Positions 55,254 to 63,430 of a stretch of DNA of 64,000 nt are shown in pieces; positions within the stretch are counted from its first letter, which is position 1; every line of letters starts with the position of its first letter. The position numbers and the translations under genes are program-made. Origin of the DNA: Gemmatimonadota bacterium (GTDB lineage Bacteria; Latescibacterota; UBA2968; GCA-2709665). The stretch covers positions 62,001 through 126,000 of the forward strand of contig JAPPFJ010000006.1 in the NCBI GenBank assembly GCA_028877215.1, written 5' to 3'. The notes beneath the pieces are model-generated. The model was not told the DNA's origin and did not search any database. It saw only the letters and a list, made by a program, of their open reading frames with translations.

Positions 55254-57184
55254 CGGTTTTTGTCTTTCTTAGCGAAGTATTCGACAACCACGTCTACAGC
55301 GCGATGGATACCCGCCCGGTCCGTAATGCAGACAGCTGGAAGCCCAAACGTCCGTTCCAGATGCAGCAACTTGCGGTGGATTTCGTCCTCATCCATCCGT
55401 CGAGGCTTGATCGCCGTCCTACCATACACCTCTTGAATATGCTTCTTCCGGTCCGGGATGGCGAGAAGGAGCGTAGGCGCTTGGCACAGCGCGCGGATGC
55501 CGTCTATCGTATCCCGGATATAGTCGTCTGCGTCCACACTGTTTACAACCAATATGCAAGCGTCTGGCTTTGCACCCATCAAGAAGGCAATGGTGGGGAG
55601 GGTCTGATTTTGGGGTTCATTTACGTCATAGGGGACCGTACCAGACTGCGTACCTACCAGGAGCAGGTGCGGCTTCTTCAAATGGGAAATCTCCCGCATC
55701 TTCGCGTCCAGAAACGGAACATACCAGTCGATGGGTATCCTGATGGATGACGCGTAACCCATCGGGAAGGCGCAGTCCATCCCGAAAAGTTCCGCGTGGT
55801 GTTCCGTACCCACCTGCCCCACCCTGTAACCCAACTCGTGAAACCGGTGCCGTAACGCAAGTTGCAGTGTAAATTTCCCCTGCTGGGAACTTGTACCCAC
55901 AACGGCCAACACCGGTATATCCACTTGCGGGAACGAGGTTGCCTCATCGAGCGTCTTCTGCATATCTACTGCGGTCAATTCCGGATAGTAAAGCCGCAAT
56001 CCTCGTGTCTCGGCCACTTCGTGCAGGTCGCCATATCGTTCACGCCCAAGCGCCAGCAGGCTGAACACATGGACATTGTGATCCAGCGCCGTCTTTACGC
56101 ATTCCCTCAGCAAATCTCTCTTCCGGATACGGCTCAATTCGTCCACGTATCCCAAGATTAACGTATCTGCATCCTCCAGGGCAGCGGAGAGACGAGACGC
56201 GACCCGAAGACCCGACCAAGGAAGTCCAATGATCTCTCCAGCATCTTTGCCCACCATGCCCTTGCCGACAGGATCGGCCACGCCTACGATCTTGAAACCG
56301 ACGTTATCTCGTGCACGTACGATGGCGTGCATCTCTTTATTAAAAGGATAAAGGGCCGCCTTTCGGATCCACGAGAACCCGTCTATCGCCTTCCTGAACG
56401 TTAGCGCGGCATCGGTTTTCGACTTGGTCCGGGAAGAAGGAATGGGCTGAGAACGTTGCCCCGCTTCCGGTTCCGGTCGGGCGTGATTCTTCAGGATCGC
56501 TCGAACCTCGTTAAGCGAAGCGCCGGAATGGGCCTGAAGGATCAACGCGATCAGACCAGTGACGTGGGGCGCGGCAAAACTGGTGCCCCCCATCATGATC
56601 TCGGGTGGCTCCTTCCAGCATACGCGCTGTGGATCGCCCCGAGCGATACACTCAATGTCCGCACCTGGACGATAATGGTAGTCGTACATGCCCCGCACAT
56701 TGCCTGCCCCCACGCCAATCACTTCGGGTAATAAAGCAGGATAGCTATCCCGCCCTTCGTTGTGCTCGGCAGACACCAGGATAATACCTCTTTCTGTTGC
56801 TCTGCGACAAACCGTGACGAACGCGTCACGAAACGCCACATCTGTCGTTCCCAAGCTGAGGTGGACGAGATCCATGCCCTGCGCAATCGCCCATTCGACA
56901 CCCGCGATCAACAAGCGACCCTCGGTGGAGAGAGATTCGTCGAAAACTCGGATGCTATAGAGTGCCGCATCCGGGGCTTTGCGGCGAATGATCCCTGCGC
57001 AGGCGGTGCCATGGCCCACACAGTCGCCATAGTCGTCGCCATACACCATCGTTCCATCCGGTCCTGATGTTAGCGCCACTCCGCCCGCCACCGGACCGAT
57101 CCTGGGGTGGTCCTGCACAATGCCGCTATCGACCACCGCAACCCGGACGCCACGCCCGGTCATATCAGTAAACGGAAAATGCAT
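55250..57184 (-). CDS. Subtilase (S8) fused to DUF1611
   Basis: About 644 residues from the ATG at 57184 (a GTG three codons earlier is possible). Residues ~1-245 are a subtilase: VRVAVVDSG (Asp), GHGTACAGII (His) and MMGGTSFAAPHVTGL (Ser), with no signal or propeptide. A Pro/Ser/Arg linker follows. Residues ~285-640 look like DUF1611: a Rossmann-like part (FKIVGVADPVGKGMVG), then a P-loop VVGTSSQQGKFTLQLALR and PHLLLVGTQSGTVPYDV. DUF1611 members include the D-glutamate N-acetyltransferase DgcN. It lies 118 bases after the ABC exporter gene and overlaps the ACP start. A cytoplasmic maturation or tailoring enzyme for a peptide is plausible; its substrate is unknown. Confidence 0.75.
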   Translation of the reverse strand: MHFPFTDMTGRGVRVAVVDSGIVQDHPRIGPVAGGVALTSGPDGTMVYGDDYGDCVGHGTACAGIIRRKAPDAALYSIRVFDESLSTEGRLLIAGVEWAIAQGMDLVHLSLGTTDVAFRDAFVTVCRRATERGIILVSAEHNEGRDSYPALLPEVIGVGAGNVRGMYDYHYRPGADIECIARGDPQRVCWKEPPEIMMGGTSFAAPHVTGLIALILQAHSGASLNEVRAILKNHARPEPEAGQRSQPIPSSRTKSKTDAALTFRKAIDGFSWIRKAALYPFNKEMHAIVRARDNVGFKIVGVADPVGKGMVGKDAGEIIGLPWSGLRVASRLSAALEDADTLILGYVDELSRIRKRDLLRECVKTALDHNVHVFSLLALGRERYGDLHEVAETRGLRLYYPELTAVDMQKTLDEATSFPQVDIPVLAVVGTSSQQGKFTLQLALRHRFHELGYRVGQVGTEHHAELFGMDCAFPMGYASSIRIPIDWYVPFLDAKMREISHLKKPHLLLVGTQSGTVPYDVNEPQNQTLPTIAFLMGAKPDACILVVNSVDADDYIRDTIDGIRALCQAPTLLLAIPDRKKHIQEVYGRTAIKPRRMDEDEIHRKLLHLERTFGLPAVCITDRAGIHRAVDVVVEYFAKKDKNR

Positions 57185-57302
57185 CGTGTACACTTATCAC
57201 GAGTCATGAACACAAGCCCTGGGAAAACCGGATGCCGCGGAACATGGCTATTCACTATTTTCGGGGCCGGAATAAGGAGATGCCTCATTAAGCTCTCTCC
57301 AT

Positions 57303-59048
57303 CTAACCGCTTGAGTCTGGTTCTTGCTGGCGCTGAAAAAACTGCGCGAAATAACCTTTGCTCGTAAGCAGCGTATTGGGCGGCCCCTGATCCACAACCC
57401 GACCCTTGTCCAGAAAAATTACCTCATCAACGTCCCGCACGACACTAAGCCGATGACTGATCATGAGAAGTGTCTTTCCGTGTAGCGAGCGCCGTACGTA
57501 CTGAATAATCGCCTCCTCACTCGCCGGATCGAGCGCAGCGGTCGCTTCATCTAAAATGAGCAATTCCACTGGCCGCAACAGGGCACGCGCCATGGCAATC
57601 CGCTGCTGCTGACCGCCCGAAAGTTGCGCGCCCTGATCGCCGATTTCTGCATGCAAATCCAAGCCATCGAGTCGTACGTTTCGGATCACACGTTCAATTT
57701 CTTGCGTTTCTTGACTGTAAGCACCGTACCGGATATTCTCCCAGATCGAATCGTGAAAAAGGTGAACGCGCTGGCTTACAAGGCCGACATGCTGCCTGAG
57801 TTCCCTAAGTGCGATTTCCTTGAGAGGCACACCATCAACGCGGATACAGCCTCGGTCAGGGCTGTAAAACCCACACAACAGGTTCGCGAGGGTCGTCTTG
57901 CCGCCGCCACTGACGCCAACAAGCGCGTACGTATTTCCCTTGATCAGGTTCAAGTTCACCCCCTGCAAAACTGCCCGCCCCTCAAAGCTGAAGTGGACCT
58001 CCTTAAACTCAATGTTCCGATCGTAGACAAACGGCCTACGCCCCCCATGCGCCTCGACGTGGGTGCGAACCTGCATAAACTCCAATACGCGGCGCATCGA
58101 GACCAGGCCGCGGACCAAACCGATGTAGAGGTTGTGCAGACCGTGGACAGGCCGGAACAAACGCGAGGCATACTGCATGAAGGCGATCAAGGCACCAAGC
58201 GTCATGACGCCTTGCATCACGTGATAGCCACCCCAACCCAAAATGAGTAAAGGAACAACCGCGACGAGGAAGGAGGACACCGTCGCCATTGAGACTGAAT
58301 AAGTGACGTTTTGCATGATTGATCCGATCAACCTATCTAACACGGTGCGGAAATACGCCGTCTCGTATTCACTCCGGTTGGTAAGCTGTATTAATGGAAC
58401 ATGGTTAAAGCGCTCAATGACATGGCTGGAAATATCGGACCCCTGTTGCTGAACAGACTCTACAGTCCTTTTTATCCTGGGCTGAAAATAAACCAGGTTT
58501 CCCGCTAAAAAAGGGAATACAACGACGGAAAGCAGGAATAGTTCCGTGTTCAGCCAACACAGCATGATAACGAGGCCGATCAGAGTCAGGGTGTGATGCA
58601 GTAAACCCAATACGCTGGATGTCAACACCGATTGGACCACCCGTACGTCGTTATTCAGACGAAAAATCAGATCGCCGGCACTTTGTCTGTTATGGAATGT
58701 CAGCGGCAAGTCGATGATATGTCGATACAACTCAATTCGAATGTCCCGTATTATTCGATTACCAGCCCATGCATAGAGATATTCGGAAACCAAAGTCAGA
58801 ACTAAGTTGAGCAGAATAATTGCTAGAAGGATCCCGATTGCAAACCCTAGCACAGAATGTCGTTTCGTCGGGAGAATCTCATCAATGATGAGCTTGGTCA
58901 CATAGGGTGGCGCCAGCGAACTGACTGTTGAAAACACCAAACAGATCAACACGACGAAGCCAGAAAACCAATACGGAATCAGAAATCTAGCAAATTGGAG
59001 TAAAACGTGTTTGTTGGATGAAGGTTGTTGTTCCAACATCAAGCCCAC
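57303..59048 (-). CDS. ABC exporter, fused membrane and ATPase domains
   Basis: 581 residues (ATG at 59048; a second Met three codons in). Six TM helices in ~20-300 (FSGFVVLICLVFSTVSSLAP, AIGILLAIILLNLVLTLVSE, LIGLVIMLCWLNTELFLLSV, VSSFLVAVVPLLILGWGGYH). The ATPase has Walker A VGVSGGGKTTLANLL, Q-loop VGLVSQRVHLF, signature LSGGQQQRIAM, Walker B VELLILDEATAALD and the H-loop ISHRLSVVRDV. No N-terminal C39 peptidase domain. It is the first gene of the module; the subtilase-DUF1611 and ACP genes follow. Likely exports the product of this module. Confidence 0.9.
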   Translation of the reverse strand: MGLMLEQQPSSNKHVLLQFARFLIPYWFSGFVVLICLVFSTVSSLAPPYVTKLIIDEILPTKRHSVLGFAIGILLAIILLNLVLTLVSEYLYAWAGNRIIRDIRIELYRHIIDLPLTFHNRQSAGDLIFRLNNDVRVVQSVLTSSVLGLLHHTLTLIGLVIMLCWLNTELFLLSVVVFPFLAGNLVYFQPRIKRTVESVQQQGSDISSHVIERFNHVPLIQLTNRSEYETAYFRTVLDRLIGSIMQNVTYSVSMATVSSFLVAVVPLLILGWGGYHVMQGVMTLGALIAFMQYASRLFRPVHGLHNLYIGLVRGLVSMRRVLEFMQVRTHVEAHGGRRPFVYDRNIEFKEVHFSFEGRAVLQGVNLNLIKGNTYALVGVSGGGKTTLANLLCGFYSPDRGCIRVDGVPLKEIALRELRQHVGLVSQRVHLFHDSIWENIRYGAYSQETQEIERVIRNVRLDGLDLHAEIGDQGAQLSGGQQQRIAMARALLRPVELLILDEATAALDPASEEAIIQYVRRSLHGKTLLMISHRLSVVRDVDEVIFLDKGRVVDQGPPNTLLTSKGYFAQFFQRQQEPDSSG

Positions 59049-59487
59049 ACATTCTAATAGGTCTTCTAAGAATTGACGTTGCGGTGTATCCGAAGGATAA
59101 CGGCCTGTTTGACGCCTAACATCTGAAAGCTAACCAGCACAAGTCACTGATCAACGAAAGCAGGCGGCATTAGGACTATGGCCAATGCCACCATCTTTAC
59201 CATAGTGGAGAACATTAAACGAGTGGAAATGTCAAAGATTATCAAGGGGAGCGTGAAATGGTTGACAGGATCAGAATGCTGTGCCTCGAACGGATGGGGT
59301 TTGAACGTATTGTCTTTCGACAGCCTTTGGTCGTTGTCTCGTGAGGAAGTGAGACCGGACGTTGTCCATCAATTGTCGCCGTGTGGGGAGGGCGCTTTGT
59401 GAGAATGCCGCTGTATTTCACATCCTGGTTGAGCATTTCTTCGTAATTAAGGTCCAGTTTGCAGACTGGCAGGAAGATGAGGCAAAT

Positions 59488-59592
59488 TCCCGCCGCACGT
59501 GGATCTCCTGACGCGAAACATCAAACACGCGGCAGGCCTGCACCTGACTCACACCGGCTTCGGCTACCGCTCGAATCATGCGGCATTTCGTT
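59488..59592 (-). pseudogene. Transposase-like helix-turn-helix remnant
   Basis: Short minus-strand frame with AVAEAGVSQVQACRVFDVSR then QEIHVRREFA. This resembles the HTH at the N-terminus of IS-family transposases. It lacks a start and the catalytic DDE part, and the following frame has stops. Confidence 0.3.
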
Positions 59593-59713
59593 TAATGGTG
59601 GAGTTGATTTTATATTGTTTTTCTGTCTGCTTTTCGGATTACAGACGGAACTTACGACAATTCTCAAGATGCACGAGGTAGTCTGCCCGGATATTACGGA
59701 GAACACCCTAAAG

Positions 59714-59936
59714 ACTACCTTTTTTTCACAGCCTTGACCGGCCAACCTGAGCCGTTGTCCTGAGCCTGCCGAAGGGTTGTCGAAGGGTCGGCGAAGGAAA
59801 AAGGGTCCCGAAACGCGGGCGCTTCGACATTTCGACAAAGCTCAATGCAGGCAGGCTCAGCGTCCTCTTTTGGGCAAGTTCCTCTCAACCGTAGAAGGCA
59901 CAATAGCTGTCGACTATTTATGGCTCCCGGTAATAG
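59714..59936 (+). repeat. ~200 bp direct repeat, copy 2
   Basis: Same orientation as 54479-54685 and closely matching, with a short extra GTCGAAGG-type duplication near 59765-59790. The two copies flank the ABC exporter, subtilase-DUF1611, ACP and small-protein genes. Confidence 0.7.
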
Positions 59937-60015
59937 GTAGTTTAAACCTCAGGGTGCTTATGGAATCTAAGGGCCGTGGTCTAGGGAATCTCAGTGGTTG
60001 ATCAGTCGTAAACGC

Positions 60016-60714
60016 CTAAAAACCATCCTTCACCGGATGTCGGCCGCGGATTATCTCCAATAGCGGCATTCCGTGGAGGTTCTTCAGCGGCGAATCTTTG
60101 AATCGAGTTGTATCTAATTTCAGAGTTCGTAGATAGTTAAACACCAATTCACTGAAGAACAACTCGGTGAATTGTTCCCTTCGATACAAAGGATGGTGGC
60201 AATGAAGAATCCTGTTATTAGAATCTATTAAGTAGATCATGGGTGTACGTTCAAATATACGATCATGGGAAACATCACCAACTTGAATCGGAAAACCAAG
60301 ACGGTATCTCAAGCCGAACGCCCGTCGGTATTCCGATAGAATTGTAAGGTCGCTATTGGAAACTACCAAAATCGGCAGTTGAACGGGACCTTCTACGTTG
60401 TCGTAGATGTGTTGGAGCCCATTCAGTACCAATTCCAGACACGGCTTGCAGGAGAATTCGTCGAACACGAATACTACACCAGCCTTTGTCACCGAAAAGT
60501 CCGTGCGTATCGTATCGCCTCGCACGGTATGGATGGGCAAAACAGGAAAGGAATGCCCGACGAATTGGCCGTCTTTGAAGGTATTGACGATATAATCTCG
60601 ATACTCGGGCACATTGGAGAAATCGACCTTCGCGGCCCATCCAACGGCCAAAATCACACCGATTAGCAGAACGATATTGGTCAAAACCAGCAGCTTAGTG
60701 ACCCCTGTCGTCAT
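60016..60714 (-). CDS. Membrane-anchored thioredoxin-like protein
   Basis: About 232 residues from the ATG at 60714 (a GTG at 60735 is possible). N-terminal TM anchor LLVLTNIVLLIGVILAVGWA, then a periplasmic redoxin-like domain: FVGHSFPVLPI, VVFVFDEFSCKPCLEL with a CxxC-type active site, and TPMIYLIDSNNRILHCHHPL with the cis-Pro segment. The TlpA/ResA/DsbE type reduces or forms disulfides outside the cytoplasm. It lies just downstream of the Cys-rich small protein and propeller lipoprotein genes on the same strand; a role in handling the Cys of that peptide is plausible inference. Confidence 0.75.
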   Translation of the reverse strand: MTTGVTKLLVLTNIVLLIGVILAVGWAAKVDFSNVPEYRDYIVNTFKDGQFVGHSFPVLPIHTVRGDTIRTDFSVTKAGVVFVFDEFSCKPCLELVLNGLQHIYDNVEGPVQLPILVVSNSDLTILSEYRRAFGLRYRLGFPIQVGDVSHDRIFERTPMIYLIDSNNRILHCHHPLYRREQFTELFFSELVFNYLRTLKLDTTRFKDSPLKNLHGMPLLEIIRGRHPVKDGF

Positions 60715-60840
60715 TTCAGCAATCACCCCGTGCACATCTGTTATAGCTCAAGTTACGGCCTGTCGGAGCATCGCAACGGGTACTTACAAACTTGAATATT
60801 CGACCACTGCTATTGAATCGGACAATATACACTATAATCA

Positions 60841-60877
60841 GTTTGAGCATGCCCAACTCAGTTGGACATGCTCAAAC
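60841..60877. other. Long near-perfect hairpin between the Cys-rich and thioredoxin genes
   Basis: GTTTGAGCATG (60841-60851) pairs with CATGCTCAAAC (60867-60877), with an inner CCAAC-TCA-GTTGG; only one C-A mismatch. 16 paired bases with a 3-base loop. No T-run on either side. It could be an operator, an mRNA processing or stabilising site, or a small mobile-element end. Confidence 0.65.
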
Positions 60878-60968
60878 TCGCCGAACAGCTCATGGATTCA
60901 GGGGGTTCGATTGGGTTGTTACCTATTGAGGATCAATATTCGCCTACATCTGGCGACTCAAATCCCTC

Positions 60969-61190
60969 TTAGCAACCACACCAGCGTGTTACGTACTCTT
61001 CCGTGGTAGAGTCAAATTCAGGATCGCATTCTTGGCCAAGGCCGAGCACACAATTAAAAACCTTGTACTTATAAGTCCAACCATTCCGACACTCCGTTCT
61101 ATAACCACTTGCTACCCAGGTCCCATCACCTTCATATGCGTAGATTTCTTTATTTCGTTTTTGCGGTACCCTCTTCGAAAGTGGTTGCAT
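60969..61190 (-). CDS. Small cysteine-rich protein (candidate peptide precursor)
   Basis: 73 residues with a strong ribosome site (GGAAGGAG seven bases before ATG 61190). Basic start MQPLSKRVPQKRNKEIYAYE, then GDGTWVASGYRTECRNGW, FNCVLGLGQECDPEF and an end RWCGC. Five Cys at 34, 47, 55, 71 and 73. No hydrophobic leader, so if exported it would use a dedicated route. It lies between a propeller lipoprotein (upstream) and a thioredoxin-like protein (downstream). In Bacteroidota, small Cys-containing NVEALA-type peptides sit beside BF3164-like propeller lipoproteins; this arrangement is similar but the sequence is not recognised as NVEALA. Confidence 0.6.
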   Translation of the reverse strand: MQPLSKRVPQKRNKEIYAYEGDGTWVASGYRTECRNGWTYKYKVFNCVLGLGQECDPEFDSTTEEYVTRWCGC

Positions 61191-61214
61191 CTGTCTTCTC
61201 CTTCCGGAAAGAAT

Positions 61215-61800
61215 GAAATGAAAACTTCGTGAAATCCCTGAACGTACCGGCGACCTTTTGGAATAGGTAAATTGCAGTCACAGATCCGAACGTCGGTCCA
61301 ACACAACCGCGTATTTTTCTATCGTACCGTTGGATATGTCCGCAACTTCCAGACGAGGTGGTCTCCAGATATATATAGATTCTTGCGCGGCGGCGATGGC
61401 GCCCATCCGAACGCCTTCTTGTTCGCTGAACGGCTGGAGGAGTCCACTCGTAACGTCATCCAGATCGAACACCTCGAACGTCCCAGACGGATTTATCATA
61501 TAGACGATCCATTCCCTCATTAGATCTTCAGGGTGTTCGTATGAGACGAATAGATATCGATCCTCAACCAATGTCATAGATCCTACTATGGTAATTTTCA
61601 ATTGTTTCAAATCGTCGAAAGTTCCACGCCCGATGTCGTGGTAGCGATTGGGCAATGCAACAAATCCTTTCGGTCGCCGACCAAATTTCGCCGTAACCTC
61701 ACCTGTTACCGCATCAATCTCTTTGACCATGTGGTCATTCGGACCCAGATAATAAAACACCTGTAATGAAGCATTATAGCACAACATCGCGAATTTCCTC
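61215..61800 (-). repeat. Duplicated segment, copy 1 (propeller C-terminus plus downstream)
   Basis: Closely matches 63430-64000. It covers the last ~165 codons of the propeller gene and ~65 bases after it, up to a GAAGTTTTCATTT(C/T)ATTC text where the two copies part. Confidence 0.75.
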
Positions 61801-62468
61801 ATCCGAATCGACACAAAACCTTGTTTTCGATTGGAAAGCGGTGTACTACTTAAGACTGCCCAAGTCGCCGGATCCCGGCGCTGTAATTCAATGATAAGGC
61901 TTGTTGGGTTTACGCGTAGAAAATGTACTCCATCATTGCGACCGGCATGAATCTTCGATACGCCGATAGATTGGGTCCGATCCAAATATCGGCCCTTGCG
62001 ATCATACCGGAGGATTTGCCCTCCGCGCCCATCAAGGAGATAGACCCTGCCCTCAGGATCTATTGACATATTGTCAGCCGACGAATGCTCCCCGGGACCT
62101 TTACCTGTGCGCCCGAATGAGCGAATGTACATTTGGTCGCGATAGTTGATTTCGTGCGCCTGATGGCTTACACGGTCGGCAACCATCAGTGTGCCCTCAG
62201 GTGAAATACCCATCCACTCAACATACCCAATCCCAGGCATGTCCTGATCAAACCCAAGCTCGACGGTTTCTTGTAATTCAAGCGCCACTTTCCCCGCATA
62301 TCGCAGTTGCCTTTCGGAAATGCTCTCTTCATCCACCTCGACCCGCTGAACCGCCTTCGTATTCTCCTTGCACCCTGTAAAACTACCAACGATGAGCGCG
62401 CCAGCGATCAGAGTGATTCGCATAGGCAATTTCGAGCTCGAATTAGCGTACGTACGACCAATACTCAT
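61278..62468 (-). CDS. Six-bladed beta-propeller lipoprotein
   Basis: 396 residues; GGGGAG lies before the ATG at 62468 (an internal Met at codon 16 is a second option). The signal ends with lipobox GSFTGC. Blades: GYVEWMGISPEGTLMVADRV, GPGEHSSADNMSIDPEGRVY with the LLDGRGGQILRYDRKG turn, and VYMINPSGTFEVFDLDDV. This is the pattern of BF3164/TolB-like six-bladed lipoproteins known in Bacteroidota. Likely a periplasmic or surface binding scaffold. The C-terminal half is duplicated at the window's right edge. Confidence 0.75.
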   Translation of the reverse strand: MSIGRTYANSSSKLPMRITLIAGALIVGSFTGCKENTKAVQRVEVDEESISERQLRYAGKVALELQETVELGFDQDMPGIGYVEWMGISPEGTLMVADRVSHQAHEINYRDQMYIRSFGRTGKGPGEHSSADNMSIDPEGRVYLLDGRGGQILRYDRKGRYLDRTQSIGVSKIHAGRNDGVHFLRVNPTSLIIELQRRDPATWAVLSSTPLSNRKQGFVSIRMRKFAMLCYNASLQVFYYLGPNDHMVKEIDAVTGEVTAKFGRRPKGFVALPNRYHDIGRGTFDDLKQLKITIVGSMTLVEDRYLFVSYEHPEDLMREWIVYMINPSGTFEVFDLDDVTSGLLQPFSEQEGVRMGAIAAAQESIYIWRPPRLEVADISNGTIEKYAVVLDRRSDL

Positions 62469-62828
62469 TCAGTGTTCTCCCCTAACCCGGCTGCCGGATA
62501 ATCATGGGCACATAATTCTCCATCAGCAAGGATGTCCCTGGCACAGCGCGGTAGCTATTGCTGATTGTTTGTCGGTTAAGATAGACGAAGGAATAGGGCC
62601 TATGCAAGAATGCATCAGTACGTTTTCTGCTACGATATCTGCCTATCGACACAAATTCGCACAAAGAAACGCCGATAGCACCAAGGCCGCCGTCGTTGGA
62701 GAAGAAGGCAACGGGAGCACCAAAGAATACTCATCAAGCCGTCACCAACACGTCAGTCTACTATTTTTCCTTTCTCCAGAACGCTTTCTACTTCCAAGAA
62801 CACTGTTCCGTTCGGTTTCATGAATTGG
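62469..62828. other. Gap before the propeller gene
   Basis: About 360 bases between the propeller start and the flippase remnant. A minus-strand frame reads GAPVAFFSNDGGLGAIGVSL and later SLLMENYVPMIIRQPG with stop at 62482, but has no start or family match; it may be the tail of a decayed gene. Nothing else seen. Confidence 0.35.
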
Positions 62829-63220
62829 TCAGGTTGATCCAGCGGACTCCACGGCGCCGAGCCTGCGGGCGAGCAGAAGACGTATCAGCCCCGGTCCACC
62901 CGCAACCAGGTACGTGATGAAGGCAAGACCGTGCATCACCGTCGCGAAGGCAAGGGGGTCCGGCAGCGGTACGTCGCACACCGCGTTTAGGGTCTGGCTG
63001 CGGCGATTCTGTGTCTCGTAAAATAGAGAACCCCACTCAGGAAGATGAGTAGGGCCAGCATGTCGATCGCACGTTCTACGAGGATAGTGGCGAGAACACC
63101 GCTCAACGGCAGGCGCCGGTCCTTTTGAAGCGCAACCCCGCGCACGATCTCGCCGGCACGAGAAATGACGTTGGTGGCCGGATAGCCCACGAGTATGGCA
63201 TGGCTGGCTTTAAGGAAGGA
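62829..63220 (-). pseudogene. Flippase-like (lysylphosphatidylglycerol synthase TM family) remnant
   Basis: Minus strand: ASHAILVGYPATNVISRAGE then IVRGVALQKDRRLPLSGVLA and TILVERAIDMLALLIFLSGV match the conserved TM loop of this family. A one-base shift near 62995 is needed to continue into PLPDPLAFATVMHGLAFITY and GPGLIRLLLARRLGAVESAG with stop at 62829. The N-terminal part is missing and replaced by an IS4-like tail. Not functional. Confidence 0.6.
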
Positions 63221-63221
63221 T

Positions 63222-63430
63222 AGTTGCGGTGGTGTATCAATCGGATTGTCGTCCGATTCCCACAAGTCACGATCGGTGAAGAGGTTCCAGCGCAGCACCG
63301 CAATGAAATTGGGTAATGCCCGGCTGAGGCGTGACCGCAGTTGCAGGCACTTGCGATATGGCATCGCGATCAAAGCTGTCCAAATCCGGATCTTCAGGGG
63401 GTTGCCAGACGTGCCCACGAAGGTCTTGAA
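63222..63430 (-). pseudogene. IS4-family transposase C-terminal remnant
   Basis: Minus strand: KTFVGTSGNPLKIRIWTALI, then KCLQLRSRLSRALPNFIAVL and RWNLFTDRDLWESDDNPIDT. This is the typical end of IS4-type transposases (TFVGTS..A..IWTALI, NLVALLR.NLFTYRDLW). The catalytic part is absent. Its left boundary (63430) is exactly where the propeller duplication stops matching copy 1. Confidence 0.65.

Larger units (their letters stand above)
59049..60015. other. Long gap with transposase-like remnant and repeat copy 2
   Basis: About 970 bases. The minus strand near 59490-59590 encodes RMIRAVAEAGVSQVQACRVF DVSRQ, a helix-turn-helix such as found at the start of transposases, but no continuous frame follows. 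Copy 2 of the direct repeat lies at 59714-59936. Otherwise nothing is recognised. Promoter signals for the ABC gene were not clear. Confidence 0.4.
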
